Assembly (NCBI RefSeq): GCF_008726925.1
Contig: NZ_VYWO01000003.1
Span: forward strand, 1 to 64,000
Source of the DNA: Aerococcus sanguinicola
GTDB lineage: Bacteria > Bacillota > Bacilli > Lactobacillales > Aerococcaceae
Length of the DNA: 64,000 bases
Direction of reading: 5' to 3'
A program made the position numbers and the translations under genes. The notes below the pieces were generated by a model. It worked only from the letters and a program-made list of their open reading frames with translations. It was not told where the DNA came from and made no database searches. Shown piece by piece: positions 1-9,800 of this stretch; the stretch's first letter is position 1, and the number at the start of each line of letters is the position of its first letter.

Positions 1-67
1 ATTCCCTCTTTATATAGATGGATATAGTTAGCCAATTCTGCTGGTGAATGTTTTCTATTTGAACGCA
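1..67 (-). CDS. N-terminal fragment of a probable IS transposase (OrfA-like), cut by the left edge
   Basis: The minus strand reads ATG followed by 22 codons running off the window edge: MRSNRKHSPAELANYIHLYK and on. A short basic start followed by a helix rich in Ala, Glu, Leu and Tyr resembles the first helix of IS3-family OrfA or other helix-turn-helix transposase subunits. The start is supported by a purine-rich AGGGGGAG ribosome binding site about 5 nt upstream. Family assignment is inference from 22 residues only. It could also be another small DNA-binding protein. Its ribosome binding site lies in a perfect hairpin, described in the next entry. Confidence 0.4.
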
Positions 68-73
68 TAAAAA

Positions 74-120
74 CTCCCCCTAAAGTAGTTTACTTTTTTT
101 AGTGTCTACTTTAGGGGGAG
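74..120 (-). promoter_or_regulatory. perfect 15-bp inverted repeat that buries the ribosome binding site of the left-edge gene
   Basis: CTCCCCCTAAAGTAG (74-88) and CTACTTTAGGGGGAG (106-120) are exact reverse complements separated by 17 nt. In the minus-strand transcript the 3' arm contains the AGGGGGAG ribosome binding site just before the ATG at 67, so folding would block translation. Hairpins that stop translation of read-through transcripts are known for several insertion sequences. That role here is inference. Confidence 0.55.
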
Positions 121-316
121 CATACCAATTTTCCAAGCATCTTTTTTTAGATATTAGATAAATACAGATTATATATACTGGTCAGAAATGGTAAATTAGT
201 TTTGATTGATTAAGCTTTTTAGCGCTCAGATCGTTTCTTGTATTTAGACTAATCTAACTTTGGGCAAAATTTTATAAAAGTAGCTTTATGTTTTAGCTAA
301 TTATAGGAGGAAGACT

Positions 317-3300
317 ATGGTTGGAAAAAATAACTACCAAGTGAAGAAGGAGAAGCAGAGTAATAAATTCTACCGCTACTCTATTAAGCGCTTAAGTGTT
401 GGTGTGGCTTCAGTTGCCGTAGCAGCCGGGCTTCTTTTTGCTGGTGATGCTGTGGTTGTTGAAGCAGCTGCGGCGGAAGAAGCGAACACTAGCGAGGAAT
501 TGCCGACTGCCCCAGAGGAAGAAGTTCCAGCTGAGGAGGAAGCAGCTCCGGTAGCTGAAGAAGAAGTACCTGTAGAAGAGCCTGCACCTGTTGTTGAAGA
601 AGCACCAGCTGAAGAAGGCCCTGCTGAAGAAGAGGCTCCAGTAGCTGAAGAAACAGTTGCTGAAACGAGCCCAGCTGATGAGGACGTCAAGGTCACAACT
701 TATGCGGCACCTGAGGGAGCCCCTTCTAATACATCTTCACGTGCTGCAGCTGATAATCCAGCACCAAATAAAGAGAATTTAGATACTGCGATTAACCAAG
801 AAATTCCTTTTAAGGAAGAAACTTTTGGTAAGACAGAATATGAGCCAGGGGACGCGGGTCCTATCCGCTATAATACAGCGGAAGTTATGGATACTACTGA
901 AAATACCGCAGATTTGGCTATTCGCTTCTGGCCTTTCGCTAGTGCTGCTGGTCGCTGGGGAGCTGTAGAAGGAACTACTTACCCAGGTCGCTATGTGATT
1001 TCTTTTGAAAATCCAGATTTCTATCAAAATATTGCTTCTGTAGAAACAACCCGGGGGAATGGACCACTTGGGTCAACAACTTGGGCAAGCGCAACTAGTG
1101 GCCGTGATTGGACCATGCCATTAACCAATGCGAACCTCCAAGCAGGTATTACGGGCTCTATTTCCGATGTCGATGTTCGTATTACGCTTAAAGAAGGTAC
1201 AACCTTTGAAAACCTAGGCCTTGCTGAAACGCCCTTACCATTTACTGTAGGTATGGTCACTGGTGAAGGTGCCGGCAATGACTTTAACTTGATCGAGGGT
1301 AGAGCTTTAGATAATGGCTTTATCTTGCGTAATAATCCGAATAACCCTGATCCTGAAGAAAATCCAGAGCTTTTTGCTCCGCATCGCACAATTGGAGCGA
1401 CCGGGGAGTCTCGATTTGCGGATGGTAAGTTCTATGAAAAAGGAATGAGCCATACGGTATACTTTGATGAAACGACCAACTCCATTGTCTCACGCCATAC
1501 GGTTCAACCTGACCAGAACTTCAGTGAATCAAGTTTCTCAAATGTTCATTACTTCATGGAACAAATTCCTAAGGTCTTAGTACCTTATATCGACAAGAAT
1601 AGTGTGAAAATTGGGGTAATGAATGATGTCTCAAATCCAAACTTATTCCGGAACTCAGTCAATCGTCCAATTGATCCGATTCCATTGGTTATGGATGATT
1701 CTGGTCTCGTGGATTCACGCAAGACACCTGCTATCTCGATTACCCACGCAGATCCTAATGATCGTCAAGCTCAGAGGGATGCTCTTAGAAATGCTCGAAA
1801 CAATATCAATTCTAAGATATTAGAGGGTACTTTAGGTCAACCGCGAACCTATTCAATTGTGTATCCATTGGCAGAAGGTTATACCACTCGTGATGTTGCT
1901 CAAGCTATGGCCGAATATACCCAAAATAATAATAATAAACTCTTATTTGAGACTTGGGTAGAACAGGACTTTGTGGATACACCAGGTGGTCCGCTTAATG
2001 GTCAAACACCTTATGCCGATAATGGGGAACCTACCAAGCGCTTAATCGGATCTTATGGGAATGCTTACTTCGATGCTTATTATGAATTAAGCTTGGCCGC
2101 CACGAATGATCCAGAGACACAATTAGTTGAAACTGAAGTTGGTACAGTACCTCCAGCAGAAGATGGCATCAGCAATAAGGCTGATTTACCTGAAGGCACA
2201 AGCTTCTCATGGGAAGAAGAGCCCGATGTAAGCCAAGTAACAGCTAAGGATGAAGAAGGTAACGACATCCCTCAAAATGCAAGGGTCAAAGTTACTTATT
2301 CAGATGGCAGCTCAGAAGTTGTCAATGTCCCTGTTGTTGTTCGTGAAAAGACAGAAAAAGACGCGGACAAGTATACGCCAGAAGCTCAACCCGTTGAGAA
2401 GGCACATGGTGAAGCAGCGACAGAGGATGATGTTACAAATGCCGTGAAAGTTCCAAACTTCCCAACAGAAGGTGAACAACCAGGCGTGACAGTTGACGAT
2501 ACAAGTCAATTGCCAGATGGTACGACACCAGGGACAACTGATGTACCAGTGACCGTTACGTATCCAGATGGTTCAGAAGATAAGCTGACCGTACCAGTAA
2601 CTATTGCTGAACCCGAAGCACCAGCTGAGACTGACGCAGACAAGTACGACCCAACAGCAGAAACTGTTACGAAGCCAAATGGTGAAGCCGCAACAGAAGA
2701 AGACGTTACAAACGCCGTAACTTTCCCAGACTTCCCTGCAGAAGGCGAACAACCAAGCGTCACTGTCGATGATCCAAGTCAATTGCCAGATGGTCAAACA
2801 CCAGGCACAACTGACGTACCTGTAACTGTAACTTACCCAGATGGTTCAGAAGATAAGTTGACCGTACCCGTAACGGTTGAAGAAGCGACAGAAACTGACG
2901 CAGACAAGTACGACCCAACGGCAAAACCCGTTACGAAGCCAAATGGCGAAGCTGCGACAGAGGAAGAAGTTAAGAATGCTGTAACTGTTCCAAACTTCCC
3001 AACAGAAGGTGAACAACCAAGCGTCAAAGTTGACGATCCAAGTCAATTACCAGATGGCCAAAACCCAGGCACAACTGACGTACCTGTTACCGTGACGTAT
3101 CCAGATGGTTCAGAAGACAAGTTAACTGTACCTGTAACGGTTGAAGCCCCAACAGAGACTGACGCAGACAAGTACGACCCAAGCGCAAAAGAAGTGACCA
3201 AGGACCATGGTCAACCTGCAAGAGAAGACGACGTGAAGGGCGCAGTTACTGTTCCAAACTTCCCAGAAGATGGCGAACAACCAAGCGTGACAGTTGATGA

Positions 3301-6262
3301 CCGAAGTCAATTACCGGATGGTCAAACCCCAGGTACCACTGACGTCGATGTTACGGTAACTTACCCAGATGGATCCGAAGACAAGGTTAAGGTTCCAGTA
3401 ACTGTTAAAGAACAATCAGTAGCAGATAAATATGAACCAAGCGCAGAAGAAGTGGCCAAGGACCATGGCCAAGCTGCAAGTGAAGATGACGTGAAGGGCG
3501 CAGTCACTGTTCCAAACTATCCAGCAACAGCTGAGAAACCAAGCGTAACAGTTGACGACCCAAGTCAATTACCTGATGGCCAAACCCCAGGTACGACAGA
3601 AGTTCCTGTAACTGTGACTTACCCAGATGGTTCTGAAGATAAGTTGACTGTTCCAGTAACTGTTGCGGAACCCGAAGCGCCTAAGACCGAAGTCGGTGGT
3701 TCTGTTAAATCAGTTGAACCAAGTGATGAAAAACAAGGCACTGGTATTACAGTGACCAACCCTGATGAGTCAACAACTGTAACTGCTTCTGACGAAGATG
3801 GCGAAGAAATTCCAGCCGAAATCAATCCAGAAACAGGCGAAGTTGAAGTCACCCCAGGTACTGACGTGGACGGCCCAATCGATGTGGTGATCAATGACGA
3901 AGACTTGCCAAATGGTAAGGCTACTATCCCTGTTCCAGTAAATGGTCACGAAGAAGATCGCGACGACAATGGTTCAGAAGAGAAACCAGCGACTGAACAA
4001 ACCAGCATCGATGACTCCAACGTCACACCAGTTGATCCAACAAAAGACCAACAATCAACCGGCGTCGTTATCGTCAATCCAGATGCAGATACAGAAGTAA
4101 CTGCCAAGGATGAAGATGGCAAGGACGTTCCAGTTGAAGTCACTACAGACGAAAACGGCCGCTTCGGCGATGTCAAGGTCACTCCAGGTACAGATGTCGA
4201 TGGTCCAATTACCGTTACCATCAAGGACCCTGAATTACCAGAAGGCCAAGAAGAAGTTACCGTTCCAGTTAACGGTCATGAAGCAGGCCGCGATGACAAT
4301 GGTTCAGAAGAGAAACCAGCGACTGAACAAACTCGCATCGATGATTCCAACCTCACACCAGTTGATCCAACTGAAGACCAACAATCAACCGGCGTTGTTA
4401 TCGTCAACCCAGATGCAGACACTGAAGTAACTGCTAAGGATGAAGATGGCAAGGACGTTCCAGTTGAAGTCACTACAGACGAAAACGGCCGCTTCGGCGA
4501 TGTCAAGGTCACTCCAGGTACAGATGTCGATGGCCCAATCACCGTCACCATCAAGGACCCTGAATTACCAGGCGGTCAAGAAGAAGTTACCGTTCCAGTT
4601 AATGGTCACGAAGCAGGCCGCGACGATAACGCACCTAAGACCGAAGTTGGCGGATCTGTAGGATCGGTTAACCCAACAGACGAAAAACAAGGGACCGGCA
4701 TCATCGTCACTAATCCTGATGAGTCAACAACCGTAACTGCTTCTGACGAAGACGGTAAGGACATTCCTGCTGAAATCAATCCAGAAACAGGCGAAGTTGA
4801 AGTCACTCCAGGTACTGATGTGGATGGTCCAATCGATGTGGTGATCAATGACGAAGACTTGCCAAACGGTAAAGCTACTATTCCAGTCACTGTCAATGGT
4901 CACGAAGAAGGTCGCGACGACAACGGATCTGAGAGCGAAGTTGGCCATGTTGGTATCCCACGTGCTGAAAATGAAATTGGCAAAGATACCACAACAGTAA
5001 CAGCTTTAACCGATCCAAACACCGATGTGGAAGTCACAGATCAAGATGGCAAGACGATCGCTTCTGGTACATCCAATGGCGAGGGTGAAATTAACCTTGA
5101 AGTGCCTAAGCAAAAGGCTAACAGTACCATCACAATCGTCCCAGGCACGAAAGACGAGCAAGGAAACTTCATTCCAAGCCCTGATAAAGCGGGTGAAACA
5201 GTAGTTCGAGAAACCCCAGTCATTACCACTGCTGAGGCTAATAATGAAGCCAATTCAGAATACACTGTGGTTAGCGGTAAGACTACCGTTCCAGGTGCAG
5301 AGATTGACGTAGAAGATAAGGATGGAAACTTCCTCTTCTCTACAATCGCTGACGAAAATGGTGACTTTAGTTTCAAAGGCCCACGTTTAGAACCTGGCAC
5401 AGTCCTTGTCTTGAAACCATTAAGAACATATTGGATGCTAGATGATACCATTGAAACGCACCGGGGCGATTCAGTCGAAGTCACAGTAACAGGTCCGAAT
5501 GACGATAACGCGCCTAAGACCGAAGTTGGCGGCTCTGTTGGTTCAGTTAACCCAACAGACGAAAAACAAGGGACTGGCATCATCGTCATCAATCCAGATG
5601 ACAAGACAAGCGTGTCTGCTAAGGATGAAGACGGCAAGGATATCCCGGCTGAAATCAATCCAGAGACAGGCGAAATCGAAGTCACTCCAGGGACTGACGT
5701 GGACGGCCCAATCAAGGTAGTCATCGAAGATGAAGATCTACCAAGAGGCAAGGCAACCATCCCAGTCACTGTTAATGGTCATGAAGAAGGCCGCGATGAC
5801 AATGGTTCAGATACGACCACACCACCAACTGGCGGCGACACAGGTGAAACCCCAGGGGACGGTGGCCAAAAACCAGGACAAGAAGGCGACCACAAACCAG
5901 GTACAACCACACCAAGCCGTCCAGGTTCAGACCAACATGACCAAGCACCAAGCACCCGTCCTGACGGTCAAGACCAAACACCAAGCCGCGAAGACACTGA
6001 CCAAGCTCCAGCGACACAACCAAACCGTGATCAAGCAGCAGGTCAAAAAGATGAACAGACTGGCGCCCAACAAGTCATCAAGAACTTAGTGCCAACTGTT
6101 GAAGCTGCAAGTCAAGCCCCAAGCACTAGCGCGAAGAAGGAAACTGTGAAATCAGCTCTCCCACAAACCGGCGCTATCGTAGGCTTGACGAGCGGCCTAG
6201 CCCTCGCCCTCATCGGCGCAGGGAGTGTCCTCGCTCTCGGCAAAAAGAAAAAAGAAGACTAA
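317..6262 (+). CDS. giant YSIRK / LPQTG cell-wall-anchored surface protein with Rib-type repeats (1981 aa)
   Basis: A secreted protein that sortase would attach to peptidoglycan. Residues 1-50 form a YSIRK-type signal peptide (FYRYSIKRLSVGVASVAVAAG) cleaved near an Ala-rich site. Residues 50-125 are Glu/Pro/Ala-rich. Residues about 150-600 are a non-repetitive head, probably the ligand-binding part. Residues about 680-1120 hold five to six copies of an ~80-aa Rib/alpha-like module (DADKY ... YPDGSEDKLTVPVTV). Residues about 1120-1830 hold repeats centred on VTPGTDVDGPI and NGHEEGRDDN, with two bacterial Ig-like (Big_6-like) units at about 1540-1730. A Pro/Gly/Gln-rich wall-spanning stretch precedes LPQTG near residue 1948, a hydrophobic helix and the tail KKKKED. 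GGAGGAAG sits 9 nt before the ATG. A terminator follows. The ligand is unknown; adhesion is inferred from architecture. Confidence 0.9.
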   Translation: MVGKNNYQVKKEKQSNKFYRYSIKRLSVGVASVAVAAGLLFAGDAVVVEAAAAEEANTSEELPTAPEEEVPAEEEAAPVAEEEVPVEEPAPVVEEAPAEEGPAEEEAPVAEETVAETSPADEDVKVTTYAAPEGAPSNTSSRAAADNPAPNKENLDTAINQEIPFKEETFGKTEYEPGDAGPIRYNTAEVMDTTENTADLAIRFWPFASAAGRWGAVEGTTYPGRYVISFENPDFYQNIASVETTRGNGPLGSTTWASATSGRDWTMPLTNANLQAGITGSISDVDVRITLKEGTTFENLGLAETPLPFTVGMVTGEGAGNDFNLIEGRALDNGFILRNNPNNPDPEENPELFAPHRTIGATGESRFADGKFYEKGMSHTVYFDETTNSIVSRHTVQPDQNFSESSFSNVHYFMEQIPKVLVPYIDKNSVKIGVMNDVSNPNLFRNSVNRPIDPIPLVMDDSGLVDSRKTPAISITHADPNDRQAQRDALRNARNNINSKILEGTLGQPRTYSIVYPLAEGYTTRDVAQAMAEYTQNNNNKLLFETWVEQDFVDTPGGPLNGQTPYADNGEPTKRLIGSYGNAYFDAYYELSLAATNDPETQLVETEVGTVPPAEDGISNKADLPEGTSFSWEEEPDVSQVTAKDEEGNDIPQNARVKVTYSDGSSEVVNVPVVVREKTEKDADKYTPEAQPVEKAHGEAATEDDVTNAVKVPNFPTEGEQPGVTVDDTSQLPDGTTPGTTDVPVTVTYPDGSEDKLTVPVTIAEPEAPAETDADKYDPTAETVTKPNGEAATEEDVTNAVTFPDFPAEGEQPSVTVDDPSQLPDGQTPGTTDVPVTVTYPDGSEDKLTVPVTVEEATETDADKYDPTAKPVTKPNGEAATEEEVKNAVTVPNFPTEGEQPSVKVDDPSQLPDGQNPGTTDVPVTVTYPDGSEDKLTVPVTVEAPTETDADKYDPSAKEVTKDHGQPAREDDVKGAVTVPNFPEDGEQPSVTVDDRSQLPDGQTPGTTDVDVTVTYPDGSEDKVKVPVTVKEQSVADKYEPSAEEVAKDHGQAASEDDVKGAVTVPNYPATAEKPSVTVDDPSQLPDGQTPGTTEVPVTVTYPDGSEDKLTVPVTVAEPEAPKTEVGGSVKSVEPSDEKQGTGITVTNPDESTTVTASDEDGEEIPAEINPETGEVEVTPGTDVDGPIDVVINDEDLPNGKATIPVPVNGHEEDRDDNGSEEKPATEQTSIDDSNVTPVDPTKDQQSTGVVIVNPDADTEVTAKDEDGKDVPVEVTTDENGRFGDVKVTPGTDVDGPITVTIKDPELPEGQEEVTVPVNGHEAGRDDNGSEEKPATEQTRIDDSNLTPVDPTEDQQSTGVVIVNPDADTEVTAKDEDGKDVPVEVTTDENGRFGDVKVTPGTDVDGPITVTIKDPELPGGQEEVTVPVNGHEAGRDDNAPKTEVGGSVGSVNPTDEKQGTGIIVTNPDESTTVTASDEDGKDIPAEINPETGEVEVTPGTDVDGPIDVVINDEDLPNGKATIPVTVNGHEEGRDDNGSESEVGHVGIPRAENEIGKDTTTVTALTDPNTDVEVTDQDGKTIASGTSNGEGEINLEVPKQKANSTITIVPGTKDEQGNFIPSPDKAGETVVRETPVITTAEANNEANSEYTVVSGKTTVPGAEIDVEDKDGNFLFSTIADENGDFSFKGPRLEPGTVLVLKPLRTYWMLDDTIETHRGDSVEVTVTGPNDDNAPKTEVGGSVGSVNPTDEKQGTGIIVINPDDKTSVSAKDEDGKDIPAEINPETGEIEVTPGTDVDGPIKVVIEDEDLPRGKATIPVTVNGHEEGRDDNGSDTTTPPTGGDTGETPGDGGQKPGQEGDHKPGTTTPSRPGSDQHDQAPSTRPDGQDQTPSREDTDQAPATQPNRDQAAGQKDEQTGAQQVIKNLVPTVEAASQAPSTSAKKETVKSALPQTGAIVGLTSGLALALIGAGSVLALGKKKKED

Positions 6263-6294
6263 GCAACTGAGCTAGTTGATAGCCTTCACTTTCA

Positions 6295-6322
6295 GCACCT
6301 CGCACAAGCGGGGTGCTTTTTT
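6295..6322 (+). terminator. intrinsic terminator of the first surface-protein gene
   Basis: GCACCTCGC and GCGGGGTGC form a GC-rich hairpin followed by TTTTTT, 32 nt after the stop codon. The same hairpin recurs at 15342-15370 behind the next surface gene. Confidence 0.9.
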
Positions 6323-6856
6323 GCTTATCTAAAACCGCTTCTACCTCCTGATGATAGTTCCAAACATAATAAGCAGTATTGTTCATTGCTTTATTCTATT
6401 TATTATAAAAGCTTGATTATATACAAAATATGTATTATCGATTGATGAAGAAATGATGAGTTTGACGAAAAATAACGCCTAAACCAGGCTTTTTGACGCT
6501 TTTTCTGGTTTTTATAGTTTTAATAATTAAACGAAATAGTTAAGAACAATACACCTTTGTCTTTTTTGTTGATATCTTAAAATTTTTTCTGTACGATAGT
6601 TTTATCAAATGGATTTCATTTGGAAAATACTAGTTATTTGTACTGTATCGCCCGATGAACGAAAAATCTGACAAATCGCTAGCGCTACTGAAACATAATG
6701 CATATTATTAATCAATAAGAACTATTGGATATGGAATGTGCTTTGACGGATCAGTAATTTTAAAACCATGGGAATTTTTGTTTAGGCGAGAAGGTAACAA
6801 ATGATGGTATTGATGTGAATGATAATATGCTTTGACTAAATATTAGGAGGAAAGCT
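6323..6856. other. AT-rich intergenic region before the second surface gene; no gene seen
   Basis: No credible coding sequence. A weak hairpin with T tract (AAACCAG 6481-6487 with CTGGTTTTT 6505-6513, 17-nt loop) lies about 345 nt before the next start and has no upstream gene of its own after the terminator at 6322. The rest is AT-rich sequence that presumably holds the promoter of the 6857 gene; I could not place it confidently. Confidence 0.5.
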
Positions 6857-9800
6857 ATGGTTGGAAAAAATAATTATCAAGTGAAGAAGGAGAAGCAGAG
6901 TAACAAGTTCTATCGTTACTCCATTAAGCGCTTAAGTGTCGGCGTGGCTTCTGTCGCTGTGGCAGCGGGGCTCCTCTTTGCGGGAGACGTTCAAGTCGCT
7001 CGCGCTGCTGGTACCAATGATGCTGTGAATGGTGAGTTGAACTTAACGGCTGAAGAGCAAGGTAAAGTAGACCAAGCAGCCAAAGACAATGAAAACCAGC
7101 CCAACACCCAAAAAACGACCAGTGATCCTGTAACTAAACAAGTGATCCCTGCAGATGGTGGCGTAGCTGAAACTATTGAAACCGAAAAGGACTTAAAAGT
7201 TCAAGATCCTAAACTAGCTGAAAAAATTGAAAGCCAGTCAGATAATGGAGCTTCTGACGGGGCAGTATCTACTAAACCTGCACCTAAGGAAGCAGCCTTG
7301 GAAGAAAAGACTGAAGTGGCGAATGCGCCAACAACAGACGAAGATGGGACTGAACGCACTGGTCAACCCTTAAATAGCAATGACCTGAATGCGGCACTTG
7401 ATCAAAATAATCCTGAGGGTAGCTTGAAACAAAATAATATTCGTGATTTCGGGATTGATATTGAAGATTTAACCGATGAAGAAAGCACGGCGAAAGATAC
7501 CCTAAAAATCGAAAACCGTGTCTACTTAGAAACAGTACCACCAGTTGATCGTTATGAAGTTCGTTATGAAATTGATGAACGTCTGGCTAAGCATATTACT
7601 GATATTCGTTATATTGCCAGTGACAGCGATAAGACATCCGACCGTGATTTCTCTTTCACCCGGATGCAAGATGCTGAAGACCCAAGTAAATTAACGAATA
7701 CTTGGCGAGCAAATGCCTTTGACGTCAACATTGTGTCGACTTCAAGCAATCCTAATGCTTGGAATAACTATGATTCTGTTTTCGCTTCTTCACAAACTGG
7801 TTTCTCGAGACTAGCGACAGTTCAAGTTAAATTTAACAAATCCTTAGCTGATATTATCGGCGCCTATCCTGATGCGCGTCGCCGTAATGAACTATTCTTC
7901 AATGCTTATATCTACGACCCCGTAGAAAAGAAAATCATTGAAAGAACTGTGGATACAGCAGTTGTTAAGACGGAAGATACGAATTTAGATAAATTACAAG
8001 CAGCTGGCCATGCTCAAGAAGTTGAAGGAGAGTATTCCAATTCTAATGGCTTTGGTCAGTATGTGGAAGGCGGGACCTACAACCCTCACACGGGTCAATA
8101 TGATGAGAATGCCAAGGTACGGGGGATTGCAGTTGACCATTACTTTACTAAGAAGTCTTCCAACTCCAGCCCAGATTCACCCGCAAGCTATCATTTCCAA
8201 GCGGATGAACGCCTTGTGCCATATATTAAGGGGGTAGGGATTTATCAGCTTTCTGATGGATCAAGAGAATTTGATCCCAAGTCCCAAGTCTTCTATAATG
8301 GCTTAATCCTTCATGCTAAAGGTGGTGTGGCTAAGACTTTACCTATCGCTAGTGATGGTGGTTTAGATGGTAAGTTTGACCAATACTTCTTAGACTACAA
8401 TCCAAGAACTGGTGCAGGCCGTTTCCGTTTAGACCCTAATGATAAGGTACAATTTAACGAGGGGGTAGGCAGTAATCCTTCATCTGTTCGTGTCGTTTAC
8501 TACCTTAAAGATGATGTGAATATTAAGGGTCTCATGCCAAACAACCTCGACCAACGCTATGTCTTCAATGGTTTCTTCTTAGATGAGAAGGGGAACTATG
8601 TTGCGAATACAGAAGCTAACATTGGATACAACTTCGGTGACTTCTCTGGCGATCCAAGCCCAATTACTAATGAAGGCAATCCAGGCGTAGATGATACCAG
8701 TCAAACGAATCCAGCAGAAGGTGACTTGCCAGAACCAGCTAAGCCTGAAATTAACTATGAATTAGCTGGCCAAAATCGGACCGTTCTCCTGAATACGGAA
8801 GTCACTGCTAAAGATTTGGCTCAAAACTTGACGAAGACGGCAGACGGTCAAGCGGTTGATTTGCCAGAAGGGACCAAGTTTAGCTTTGCGGATGATGAAG
8901 CCACTCAAGCTGCGATTGTTGAGCTCTTCGAAAAAGATGCAGACGGCAATGATAAGTTAGATGCAGAAGGGAATAAGATTTCACGTGGCTTCTTTGTAGA
9001 TACTTCCAAAGTCGGCCAAAAAGAAATTAAAGTGGTGGTTGAATTGCCACGTTCATCGACTTCTAACTTGATTTCTGGTTTAGTCGATGTGAACAAACGC
9101 CCTGGCGAATCTGGGCAGAAGGTTTCTGAAGAGCGCTTCATTCCACAAAGTATTGAAGATTCTCGTAATGAAAATTCAGAAGGCTTCTTCAACAACCAAG
9201 TGCACCAATTAGCCGATGCGATTACGCCTGAAACTCAAGCCAAGAATGAAATTGATGTGACCATCTCCAGTCTGATCCATACCATTCCAAGCTCAAGCCT
9301 TGAAACACTGAAGAAATGGGACTATGTCATTTGGTTCTCAGATAACTTAGCTAAGCACATTACTAAGGTGGAGAATGGCTCTGGAACTGAATTCGAACGG
9401 ATTGTCAACCGCAATGGCGACAAGACTAATTCATGGCGGATGCGTGCCTGGGGTGGGGCAGCTGATAATGAAGCCCTGATGACCAATACTGCAGTTGGGG
9501 CACAGTACAACTACCCAGCTAAGGTGACTTTAGATTCTTCTATCAAGTCCATTATCGATGAGACGGAACAAGAACTAGGACGTCCTGTAACCAACGGCGA
9601 CTTCGGCTCAACTTCCTTCATCTACAACAATGCCAACAAGGCCATGATCGAAGGCTCTTACTCATCCACCTTTATGAAGGTTAACCCAACCCAGTATGAT
9701 GAAAAAGTAGCTGCTGACAATGTAGCCAAGAACCCAACCTTCAATAACTGGTTCCGTCTTTCTGGTGGGGAAGTCAGCTACAAGGAAGGCGACGAAGTGA

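Noticed and set aside
376..5769. Long antisense open frames inside the surface-protein genes
   Set aside because: They follow from Ser/Thr/Val-rich complements of repetitive Asp/Glu/Pro/Thr codons; none has a ribosome binding site or recognisable product. The same applies within the genes at 6857, 15998 and 28977.
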